NCBI GenBank assembly: GCA_027451445.1
Contig: DAIDJG010000497.1
Location: 1-49,895, forward strand
Origin: Singulisphaera sp.
GTDB lineage: Bacteria > Planctomycetota > Planctomycetia > Isosphaerales > Isosphaeraceae
Direction: 5' to 3'
Length of the DNA: 49,895 nt
Every line of letters begins with the position of its first letter. Positions within the stretch are counted from its first letter, which is position 1. The position numbers and the translations under genes were made by a program. Below, one piece after another: positions 24,192 through 32,003 of this stretch. Under the pieces are notes generated by a model. It saw only the letters and a program-made list of their open reading frames with translations. It was not told where the DNA came from and did no database searches.

Positions 24192-25187
24192 ATGCGTTTC
24201 AATCATACCCGCATGCGCGGATTCACACTGATCGAACTGTTGGTGGTGATCGCCATCATTGGGGTTCTGATCGCGCTTCTGCTCCCGGCGGTTCAGGCGG
24301 CGCGAGAGGCGGCGCGTCGGTCGCAGTGCACCAACAATCTCAAGCAGATTGGTCTCGGGCTTCTCAATTATGAAGGCGCGCTGGGGACATTGCCGGCCGG
24401 TGCGATCGACACGCCTTGCGGGGGTTTTTTCTGGGCCACGTCCTGGCCGCACCAGTTGGTCCTGGCCCAAATGGAGCAGACGTTGATGTACAACGTCTGG
24501 AATTTCTCCATTCCCTCCTTTCCGGTTCCAGCCGGCTGCCCCTTCCCTGCGGGCTACGACCCGAATGCCACAGCCAGGTCTCTTCGAATCTCAACGTACA
24601 TTTGTCCCTCAGCCTCCCCAGCGCAGCCGCCCTATCCCGGCAACAACTACGTGGCGTGCACGGGTTCGGGCCCGTATGGAACTCAGTTTGAATATGCAGC
24701 GAACCTCCCGCCCAACGGTGCCTTCTTCCACCGCTCGACCACCCGACTCGCCCAAATCACCGACGGCCTCAGCCAGACCGCCTTATTCTCGGAGGAACTC
24801 GTGAGCGACGGTCAAAACGCTGGCCACAAGGGAGACGTGATCCTCATTAGCATCAACCTGGCGCAGATGCTCACCGACGCGCCTTGCAATAATCAGACGA
24901 GCTATTACTCGCAATCCAACTGGTTTTATCTCTCTCATTACCTGGGCAATTTCTATAATCATACGCGGACGCCGAACAACGGCATGCCTCTGAATTGCAT
25001 CAACACCAATCAGGGCTGGAATCCCCTCCAGGGCCGAATCGCCGCCCAGAGTTACCACCCGGGCGGAGTCAATGTCTTGTTGGGTGATGGCTCGGTTCGG
25101 TTCGTCAAGAGCTCGATCGCAACCGTCCCCTGGCAGTCGCTGGCGAGCATCAATGGCGGTGAGGTTGTTGTCGCTGATCAGTTCTAA
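24192..25187 (+). CDS. DUF1559 prepilin-like protein
   Basis: The 331-residue protein has a type IV prepilin-like N-terminus ('RGFTLIELLVVIAIIGVLIA', residues 9-28) with Glu at +5. The DUF1559 signature 'LLPAVQAAREAARR' and 'NNLKQIGLGLLNYE' follows, and the C-terminal 'LLGDGSVRFV' is diagnostic. The family is greatly expanded in Planctomycetes and presumed to assemble at the cell surface through pseudopilin export. Met at 24192 is chosen because the prepilin leader begins there; the upstream frame has no homology. Confidence 0.93.
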   Translation: MRFNHTRMRGFTLIELLVVIAIIGVLIALLLPAVQAAREAARRSQCTNNLKQIGLGLLNYEGALGTLPAGAIDTPCGGFFWATSWPHQLVLAQMEQTLMYNVWNFSIPSFPVPAGCPFPAGYDPNATARSLRISTYICPSASPAQPPYPGNNYVACTGSGPYGTQFEYAANLPPNGAFFHRSTTRLAQITDGLSQTALFSEELVSDGQNAGHKGDVILISINLAQMLTDAPCNNQTSYYSQSNWFYLSHYLGNFYNHTRTPNNGMPLNCINTNQGWNPLQGRIAAQSYHPGGVNVLLGDGSVRFVKSSIATVPWQSLASINGGEVVVADQF

Positions 25188-25247
25188 ATCTGTAAGTATC
25201 AATATGTTTTTATGTTATGTGAGCCGCGCAGATTTCCCGGACTTGGC

Positions 25248-25277
25248 GCCCGGCAAGAGTTTTCGCATTCGCGATGC
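25248..25277. repeat. 30-nt dispersed repeat, copy 2
   Basis: This segment is 27 of 30 identical to 17461-17490 and likewise begins about 61 bp after the stop of a plus-strand gene. The remaining intergenic sequence to 25744 shows no gene. Confidence 0.5.
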
Positions 25278-25744
25278 GTGTCCAGTTGGGCTCTTTCGTG
25301 GGACACGACGCGGCTGCCGGGTTCGGTTTGACGACTCCACGGATCGGCATCCTGGGAAGAGGTGGTTGCTGCCTCGCGAGGAGGCCCAACACCGGGATTT
25401 GGTTCCTCCCCGCGCAGCGCGAGAAGAACCGGCGGAAGTGGGTTGAGCCTGCTGCGGATGTCACTTTGCCGTCGGTTCTCGACGCATCCCCGTCCAATGC
25501 CGAAACCGCGACCTCGTTCCCCGATCAAAACTAGTCGTAGGGTGCATTCACAGCGCACATTGGGACAACCACCAGGCACCAGACGTCAGGATGTGTACTT
25601 CGCGGGCTTCCGAGTGCGGTTCCACGGACACGCTCCCCGAGCTAAAATGTGCGTCCTTGAGCTTCTGACGTTTACCTCCGTTCCATTAGCGAAGATCGGC
25701 CGTGGACGTCGCAGTCGTGCACCGTACCCCGGCTCCGCCAACTT

Positions 25745-25918
25745 AGAGTCTGTCCCGGAAGTGGAGCGGAGCTGGCAAAGGGGGACTGGCTCCGAGTCTT
25801 CGAGGTGCCTGTCCCCCTTTGCCGGCGGAGCGGGCGTGGAAATGGGGACTGGCGCCGCCCGTCTTCGGCCGGCGCCAGTCCCCATTTCCACGCTCCCGGG
25901 ACTTGTGGGACAGACTCT
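25745..25918. repeat. Nested inverted-repeat element (REP-like)
   Basis: Outer 12-bp arms AGAGTCTGTCCC (25745-25756) and its complement (25907-25918) enclose two strong hairpins. The first has perfect 13-bp arms, GGCAAAGGGGGAC (25774-25786) with 25811-25823. The second has perfect 24-bp arms, 25834-25857 with 25870-25893, around a 12-nt loop. It encodes nothing evident. It lies downstream of both convergent flanking genes, fitting a REP/MITE-like element or bidirectional terminator. Confidence 0.7.
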
Positions 25919-25994
25919 TAGTGGAAATCAAGTCGTTTCGAAGTATGTCCCGGGGTCTGCCGCCCGCCCTGGATTGCCGGCCCGGCTGTCGTGG

Positions 25995-26678
25995 TCATTT
26001 GTCCAGAGTGACCTCGAGCGCGATCCGTTCTTCCCGAAACGAACAGCTCTGAAAAGGTGATTGCGTCACCATCCGGCGGAAGCTCTCCTTCGAGTGAGCG
26101 CGCTTGAGCAGCATGTGCTTGAAAGTCAACCTGGTGATCAGGGCGTCCCACCCGCTCAGCCGGCTTTGGGCGACTTCGGCGGCGATGTCGTTGGTCGTTG
26201 CATCGCGCCGGAGGTCGAGAATGATGGCCTTGCCGCCCGGCTTCAGCACGCGGTGCATCTCGATCAGCGCGAGGACAGGAGCGCTAAAGTTCTTGAAGGC
26301 GGCGCGGCAGACCACAAGGTCGAACGAGTCAGGCTCGAAGGGGAGCGCCGCCGCGTCGCCCTGCTGGAACGTCGCGGCAACCCCCTCCTTCGATGCATTC
26401 TCGGTGGCCAGGGCGACGAACGTCCTGCGGATGTCCAGCCCCACCACATCATAATCACCCAGCTTGGCCAGCTCGATCGCGAGGTAACCCGGCCCGGGCG
26501 CCACCTCGAGAATGCGGGCACCGTGGGCGAGCGCCGCCGCGAGTGCACGCGCCTCCTCGCGGAATCGATCGCGCGACTTGCTCGTGATCCTCGCATACCA
26601 GCGCGCCACTCCACCCTCCATGCCCAGTCCCTTGTAACCCTTCCGAGGCCGCGGCTCCGCTCCCACTGTGGTTGTCAT
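25995..26678 (-). CDS. Class I SAM-dependent methyltransferase (UbiE-like)
   Basis: The 227-residue methyltransferase has motif I 'ILEVAPGPGYLAIELA', an acidic 'VVGLDIR', 'GDAAALPF' and 'FDLVVCRAAFKNF', then 'HRVLKPGGKAIILDLR'. These are features of the UbiE/Methyltransf_11 class acting on small molecules; the substrate is unknown. It is divergent from a MarR regulator with a 25-bp palindrome between them, so it is likely the regulated target gene. Confidence 0.85.
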   Translation of the reverse strand: MTTTVGAEPRPRKGYKGLGMEGGVARWYARITSKSRDRFREEARALAAALAHGARILEVAPGPGYLAIELAKLGDYDVVGLDIRRTFVALATENASKEGVAATFQQGDAAALPFEPDSFDLVVCRAAFKNFSAPVLALIEMHRVLKPGGKAIILDLRRDATTNDIAAEVAQSRLSGWDALITRLTFKHMLLKRAHSKESFRRMVTQSPFQSCSFREERIALEVTLDK

Positions 26679-26725
26679 GATTCACCTCCGTTACAATGAC
26701 TTTACGGCTGGTTTTCTCACTCGAT

Positions 26726-26750
26726 GATTATCTTAGGCCCTAAGATAATC
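26726..26750. promoter_or_regulatory. Candidate MarR operator (25-bp palindrome)
   Basis: The arm GATTATCTTAGG and its exact complement flank a single central base, giving a perfect 25-bp palindrome between the divergent methyltransferase and MarR genes. It starts 48 bp upstream of the methyltransferase ATG and ends 25 bp before the MarR GTG, an ideal place for an autoregulatory MarR site controlling both. Confidence 0.75.
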
Positions 26751-26774
26751 AGTTTCTAAGCGGATCCCCTCATC

Positions 26775-27293
26775 GTGTCAAGCGACGTTCGCAGCAAGGC
26801 CGAGCTCATTGCGCTGTTGTTGGAGGAGATGCGCGAGACGACCACGGTCACGATTCTGTTTCACCAGGCGGTGGCGGATCGTCTGGGTATGAACGTTACG
26901 GACCACAAGTGTGCCGGCATCCTGGCGCGGAGCGGGCCGATCACGGCGGGCGAGTTGGCCCGGCGCACGGGACTCACGACCGGCGCGATCACCGGGGTGA
27001 TCGATCGCCTGGAGAAGGCGGGGTTCGCGCACAGAGTTCGGGACCCGAGCGATCGGCGTCGCGTCATCATCGAACCCGACGCGAAAGCGATCGAAGCAAG
27101 AATCACCCCCCTCTTCGAGTCAATGGGGCGCACCGCGGCGCATTTGTGCGAGCGCTACAGCAGGCAAGAACTCGCCGTGATTCTCGATTTCGCCATCCGG
27201 TCGCGTATCTTGGGGGAGGAGGAAGCGCGCAAGTTACAACAGGCGAATACGTCAACGAAGGAAAGGACGCAAAAGCGCAACGAAGAGTCCTAA
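26775..27293 (+). CDS. MarR family transcriptional regulator
   Basis: The 172-residue winged-helix protein has the MarR core: 'HKCAGILARSGPITAGELARR' helix-turn-helix, recognition helix 'TTGAITGVIDRLEKAGF', and the wing 'RVRDPSDRRRVII' (about residues 36-105). The C-terminal tail is Lys/Arg/Gln-rich. The start is GTG 26775. It likely binds the adjacent palindrome to repress itself and the divergent methyltransferase gene. The ligand is unknown. Confidence 0.9.
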   Translation: MSSDVRSKAELIALLLEEMRETTTVTILFHQAVADRLGMNVTDHKCAGILARSGPITAGELARRTGLTTGAITGVIDRLEKAGFAHRVRDPSDRRRVIIEPDAKAIEARITPLFESMGRTAAHLCERYSRQELAVILDFAIRSRILGEEEARKLQQANTSTKERTQKRNEES

Positions 27294-27338
27294 GCGTCGC
27301 TCTGTCACGCTTGTCTCGCGTCGCCCGCCCGCCCTCGG

Positions 27339-27743
27339 TCAGGCGATCTCGCCCCGGTCGGGCGGTATCCAGCGGGCTCTGGCCTCGTTCGAGAACAGTC
27401 GCTCCCTCGAGTAGTACCGCAGCAGGTAATCCTTGTCGCCACACTCACTGAGCAACTCTCCGGCGAGCTCGGAAACCGGGACGTCCTGATTTCGTGCTCC
27501 CAGAAAGCACCCGATCACGTCGACCCACGCGCGGGTGATTGTCTCATGATAGCCGGTCGGGTTACCGAGGCGCTCGTTGTACCGCTGGATACCGTCCCGA
27601 ATTCGCACGGTCGCCCGGTCCCGGCCGTGGCGGATGATGTACCAGAGAGCCACGATCAGGTGCCGGGAGTGGGTCCATTCCGACCTCGGCAACGAGCCAT
27701 CCTCGAACGCCCGTACGAGCCGTTCGATTTCTGCGTCGGTCAC
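27339..27743 (-). CDS. Conserved hypothetical protein (WTH-motif family)
   Basis: The 134-residue protein has 'FEDGSLPRSEWTHSRHLIVALWY' and 'IQRYNERLGN' stretches shared by a widespread family of uncharacterised small helical proteins. No catalytic motif is recognised. The start is GTG 27743. It is convergent with the MarR gene and has no obvious operon partner. Confidence 0.65.
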   Translation of the reverse strand: MTDAEIERLVRAFEDGSLPRSEWTHSRHLIVALWYIIRHGRDRATVRIRDGIQRYNERLGNPTGYHETITRAWVDVIGCFLGARNQDVPVSELAGELLSECGDKDYLLRYYSRERLFSNEARARWIPPDRGEIA

Positions 27744-27889
27744 GTCCCGCTCCCGTGTTCGGCGTGCATGATCCAGGCGTTGTGGCCCACGTCCTTAGGA
27801 CACGGAACAGAGGTGCCGGGTTCGGCCCGACAAATCAACTGATATGAATAATACATATAATAGTTAAAAAAATTTAAAAGTTTAGTCTA

Positions 27890-29362
27890 CTATTCTCGGG
27901 AGACCCGCCCCAGGATGCTGGTGGTGCTTTGCCCCTCGACGAGGGGGACGAGCACGACGGTCCCACCCCAGGAGCGGACGAGCTCAGCGCCGACCACCTG
28001 CGTTTCGCTGTAATCCGATCCCTTGACCAAAACGTCGGGACGCACGGTCTCAATGAGTCGGTAGGGTGTTTCCTCGTCGAACAGAACCACGGCGTCGACG
28101 CATGCCAATCCTGCGAGCACCTGGGCACGATTCGTCTCGGCCACTACGGGGCGGTTGTTACCTTTTAGCAACCGGACGGACCGGTCGGTGTTCAGTCCGA
28201 CCACGAGGCGATCCCCCTCGCTCCGAGCTTGGGCGAGCAGCGCAACATGACCGGCATGCAGGAGGTCGAAGCACCCGTTCGTGAACACCACGCGTTTCCC
28301 CGCGTTTCGCCATTCGGCGACTCGTTGCTGAATCCCGGCACCGTCGCAGATTTTTTGCGACTGGACCGCGAGCGGACCCACGAGCGTCGCCGCCAGCAAC
28401 TCGTTGTTCCGGACCGGGGCTGTCCCGACCTTACCGACAACGACCCCTGCCGCCAGGTTCGCAAGGCGCAAGGCGTCCTCATGCCTCAAACCGGCGGCCA
28501 GTCCTGCGGCCACCGTGGCGATCAAGGTGTCTCCCGCACCCGAGACATCGAACACCTCTCGCGCGGTCGCCGGGAAGTCGCGATCACCCGAGCCGTCAAT
28601 CAGAGTGACTCCCTTTTCCCCCTGGGTCACGACCAGAAAGTCCAAACCCAACTCGGCGAGGAGACCCCGCGCCGCGTGTCGCAAGTCCGCTTCGGCGAGT
28701 CCACCCCGACCCAGTGCCAGCTCGATCTCGTGGCGATTCGGCGTCAGGGCTGTGGCGTGGGCGTACTTGCGATAGTCGCGTCCCTTGGGATCGATCAAGA
28801 CGGGTATTCCGCTCTGTCGCGCTTGAGCGATCAGCGCCTGGCACACGCGGGAGGTCACGGTCCCCTTGTTGTAGTCGGAGATCACCAGCACCGACGGAGC
28901 ATCCGCCAGCAGGCTCGAGGCTGTCTGGAGAATGCGCGTTTCATCCGCCTCGGACAACGGTACCGTCGTTTCCTCGTCAATCCGCAGCATCTGCTGATGA
29001 CCGCCGATGACGCGCGTCTTCATGGTCGTGGGCCGACCGTCGCCGGCCTCGAGGGCTGCGCACGAGATGCCGCGTTCCTCAATCAAGCGACCAAGACGCC
29101 TGCCGGCATCGTCTGCCCCGACGAACCCGCAAACGACGACCCTCATCCCGAGGCCAGCGAGATTCAACCCCACATTGCCCGCGCCGCCAACGTTTTCCGA
29201 GCGGCGAGAGAGACGAAGCACCGGCACCGGCGCCTCGGGAGAAATCCGGGAGACATCCCCCCATAAATACGAGTCGAGCATCAAGTCGCCCACCACCAGG
29301 ACCGATCGTTCGCCGAACTTGGCCTCAATGGTTCGCCGAAGTGTCTCAAACGACTGGATCAT
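27890..29362 (-). CDS. hldE: Bifunctional heptose-7-phosphate kinase / ADP-heptose synthase
   Basis: The 490-residue protein carries both HldE domains. The N-terminal PfkB-type kinase (1-330) phosphorylates D-glycero-D-manno-heptose 7-phosphate: 'ISPEAPVPVL', 'GGAGN' (59-63), and 'DVSGAGDT' with the catalytic Asp278. The C-terminal nucleotidyltransferase (355-490) has 'TNGCFDLLHAGH' (HxGH at 369-372) and makes ADP-heptose. The ATG at 29362 is chosen because the family starts here and GGAGAG lies upstream; the longer frame to 29701 has no homology. It supplies the activated heptose used in LPS-type glycans, consistent with nearby glycosyltransferases. A run of A/T follows its stop. Confidence 0.93.
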   Translation of the reverse strand: MIQSFETLRRTIEAKFGERSVLVVGDLMLDSYLWGDVSRISPEAPVPVLRLSRRSENVGGAGNVGLNLAGLGMRVVVCGFVGADDAGRRLGRLIEERGISCAALEAGDGRPTTMKTRVIGGHQQMLRIDEETTVPLSEADETRILQTASSLLADAPSVLVISDYNKGTVTSRVCQALIAQARQSGIPVLIDPKGRDYRKYAHATALTPNRHEIELALGRGGLAEADLRHAARGLLAELGLDFLVVTQGEKGVTLIDGSGDRDFPATAREVFDVSGAGDTLIATVAAGLAAGLRHEDALRLANLAAGVVVGKVGTAPVRNNELLAATLVGPLAVQSQKICDGAGIQQRVAEWRNAGKRVVFTNGCFDLLHAGHVALLAQARSEGDRLVVGLNTDRSVRLLKGNNRPVVAETNRAQVLAGLACVDAVVLFDEETPYRLIETVRPDVLVKGSDYSETQVVGAELVRSWGGTVVLVPLVEGQSTTSILGRVSRE

Positions 29363-29614
29363 GAAAGCAACTCTCCAGCTCGTGTTGGATTGAGGACCGC
29401 CTGCCGATAAGGCTGTCCGCCTCGAGGAATGGTCAAACTCTGTCTGAGAGTTGATGGTTGATTTTCGTCTCTGCTTCAACCATGCTTTAAGTTGCCACAG
29501 ACAGCGTTGTCTTTCCACCCTCTCGGCCGGGACGCCGCTCGTCGAGCCGAATGGACTCGGCGCAAGCGGCGGGGAGAATGTCGGGTGGAGGCTCGTAGGG
29601 ATGGACGAGACGTG

Positions 29615-30940
29615 ATGGGGAATCGTGATGACGATAGGTCTGCCGCCGAGAACGGCCAATCCGTGATCCTTGGCATGGGTACCGGGCGGTGTGGGACCCA
29701 CGCTCTAGCTGAACTACTCAATCGTCAGCCGAACGCCCATTTCACACACGAAGGCCGCCCCTTGTTACCCTGGCGCTGCGCGCCGGGGCAGCCGGGAATT
29801 CGCGAGCGCTTGCGGCGGCTCCGCAGGACTCGGCCGCAAAAGTTGATCGGGGACGTGGCCCTGTTTTATCTGCCCCATGTCGAGGAGGCAATCGCCGAGG
29901 AGCCGGGCATTCGCATTATCTGCCTCGAGCGGCCTCGCGAGGAAGTGGTCGCCAGTTTCTGCAAATGGGGCGATACGGTCCATCCGATCCCGACCGATCA
30001 CTGGGCGGAGGAGCCCCCCGAGGGCTGGTACCATGATCCGTACTGGACGCGAATTTTCCCTCAGTATCCCATCGCGCTCGGTCGTGAAGCCGGGATCCGG
30101 CGCTACTGGGACGAGTATCACGTGCGCGCCAACGAACTCTCCCGGACCTTTCCGGCACACGTTCGGATCTTTCCGACGACCGCCTTGAACACCGAAGACG
30201 GCGTACGCGCGGTCCTGACCTTTGCAGGGATCGCGTCCGATCGGCAGGTCGTGCTCCCAGGAGTGCGGTCGGCCGCCGCGGAGGTGATGCCCCTTCACCC
30301 TCGGCGCGCGGAATTGGCGAATGCCGGTCCCGACGATCCCAAGCGTTGTGTCGTGCTCGTCCCCTATGGGTCTCGGATTGCTCCGGAGTGTGCGGAGGGT
30401 CTCCGGGTGCTGGAGCAGCGCGGTTACCGAGTTTGGCGCTTTGGGGGGCAAGCGGCGCTCGACCAGGCGCGCGCGAGGATGGCCACCGATGCGCTGGGCT
30501 TGGGGTTCGAGGAGACACTGTGGATCGACCCTGACCTCGAATTCGACCCCGACGCGGTGACTCAGCTACGGTCGCATAAAGTTCCTCTCGTCTGCGGCGT
30601 CTTCGCGCGAGGCGGTGGACGGGAGCCCAACTGTCACCCCCTACCGGGGACGTCCGGGCCGCCGAGCGAGGGGAGCAGCGGACTGATTGAGGTGCTGTAC
30701 GGGGGTGGATTCTTTCTGGTGCGCCACCGCGTCTACATGGACATCGCGCGGCGGTTAGCGTTACCGCTTTGCAACGAGCACACCGGCTGTCCGTTGATCC
30801 CGTTGTTTCACCCCAGGATCCGTCGTCAGGACGACGGATCGTGGTATCTGAACCCCGACTTCTCGTTCTGTGACGCTGCGCGCGAATGCGGTTACCGGAT
30901 CCTGGCCGACGCCGGCGTGCGGCCGAGGCACCTGGGATAA
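29615..30940 (+). CDS. Sulfotransferase-like / glycosyltransferase-like fusion protein
   Basis: This 441-residue protein appears to be two enzymes. Residues 15-240 resemble P-loop sulfotransferases: the PAPS loop 'GMGTGRCGTHAL' (21-32) and a later 'IICLERPREEVVASFCKW' 3'-phosphate-binding segment. Residues 245-440 resemble a GT-A glycosyltransferase: 'RCVVLVPYGSRI' and an acidic 'LWIDPDLEFDPDA' (303-313) like a DxD metal site. Such a fusion could glycosylate and sulfate one acceptor. ATG 29615 is used because the sulfotransferase fold begins soon after; ATG 29492 is an alternative. It is divergent from hldE and convergent with a family 2 glycosyltransferase. Confidence 0.7.
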   Translation: MGNRDDDRSAAENGQSVILGMGTGRCGTHALAELLNRQPNAHFTHEGRPLLPWRCAPGQPGIRERLRRLRRTRPQKLIGDVALFYLPHVEEAIAEEPGIRIICLERPREEVVASFCKWGDTVHPIPTDHWAEEPPEGWYHDPYWTRIFPQYPIALGREAGIRRYWDEYHVRANELSRTFPAHVRIFPTTALNTEDGVRAVLTFAGIASDRQVVLPGVRSAAAEVMPLHPRRAELANAGPDDPKRCVVLVPYGSRIAPECAEGLRVLEQRGYRVWRFGGQAALDQARARMATDALGLGFEETLWIDPDLEFDPDAVTQLRSHKVPLVCGVFARGGGREPNCHPLPGTSGPPSEGSSGLIEVLYGGGFFLVRHRVYMDIARRLALPLCNEHTGCPLIPLFHPRIRRQDDGSWYLNPDFSFCDAARECGYRILADAGVRPRHLG

Positions 30941-30983
30941 TCCGAACCAGCCGCGGCCGACCGGCGGCGCCTCGACACGCCAC

Positions 30984-31790
30984 TCAAGCTGTCGAGGGCC
31001 TCGCCGGCGGCTCGAGTCCCAGCTTTTGCCCGATCCAGGACAGCCGCAGCCAGTGGTTACAGTCGCCGGGGTTCATCACGTAGAAGCTGGTTGCCAGCCC
31101 TGTGCCGCGCCCGCGCTGGCGTGTGCGCAAATGGTTGAAGATGTTTCGATCTTCGCTCATCCCGCTTGCGTCCTCGGGGAGCGGAAAGCACCACCAACGC
31201 AGAGCCTCGTCGCACTTGAGCTTGTCGACCATGAGGCTACTGGGGTCGATGAACCCGCCGAAGCGCTCGCGGTAAGCGCCCGCGCCGGGGCCGACCGATT
31301 CCCAATCGTCGACACAGAGCGGTTGCGCGGTTTCGCGTTCGACAAACCAGCGCAGGGAAAAGGCGTAGTCGTGTCCCTCCAGCGCGTCGCGCAACGTGCG
31401 GAGGTGATCGGGACCGAACCAGTTGTCGTCGTCGAGGTACGCCACAGCGCGGCTGTTGGCCGCGTAGCTGAGGATGGTGCGCAGTGCGCCCCCACAGGCT
31501 CCCGGGTAAAGTCCGCCGTTCCGCGCCGAGGTGGAATAGCCCAGGTTGACGATCGTCAGCATGTGCTGAAGAGGGCACTCCGCGCGGATCTGCTCGAGAA
31601 GCGCTGCGTCTCCATCCGGCTTGTCGACGCCGACAAGGACATGCACGCGCCCCGGGAACCGTTGGGCGTACACCGAGCGCACCGCGCGGAGCAAGCTCGG
31701 CCTGAGGATCGTCACCACGACGACAGCCACGTCGAAAGGGAACTGCCGCAGGCGTTCCGCGGGAATATGAGTATTGACCGCGTCGTTCAT
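30984..31790 (-). CDS. Family 2-type glycosyltransferase
   Basis: The 268-residue GT-A protein has 'VAVVVVTILRPSLLRAVRSV' at the nucleotide-sugar-binding start, 'NLGYSTSARNGGL', and the metal-binding 'AYLDDDNWF' (Asp120-122). It has no transmembrane segment. It likely adds a sugar to a surface glycan together with nearby genes; donor and acceptor are unknown. It is convergent with the sulfotransferase-like gene, with a 43-bp gap. Confidence 0.85.
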   Translation of the reverse strand: MNDAVNTHIPAERLRQFPFDVAVVVVTILRPSLLRAVRSVYAQRFPGRVHVLVGVDKPDGDAALLEQIRAECPLQHMLTIVNLGYSTSARNGGLYPGACGGALRTILSYAANSRAVAYLDDDNWFGPDHLRTLRDALEGHDYAFSLRWFVERETAQPLCVDDWESVGPGAGAYRERFGGFIDPSSLMVDKLKCDEALRWWCFPLPEDASGMSEDRNIFNHLRTRQRGRGTGLATSFYVMNPGDCNHWLRLSWIGQKLGLEPPARPSTA

Positions 31791-32003
31791 GGGACCGTGA
31801 ACCAGAAAACCAGCGCCTGATCGCGAGCCCCACGCTCGCGGCCGTCCGCCCCGGTGTCGCCGAAGAGGAACACTGGCGCCAAAACTTGTTAAGAAATAGG
31901 ATTATAGCCCCCTGGCAACTTGATTGCGGCCCAATTATGCTCGATCCATGCCTTGCGACCTGGATGCGGGGCTCGGCCTATCCTGTCAACGAGGGGAAGC
32001 ACG

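Noticed and set aside
25188..25744. Possible transposase remnant in the gap after the DUF1559 gene
   Set aside because: Six-frame fragments here show no transposase motif; only the 30-nt dispersed repeat could be supported.
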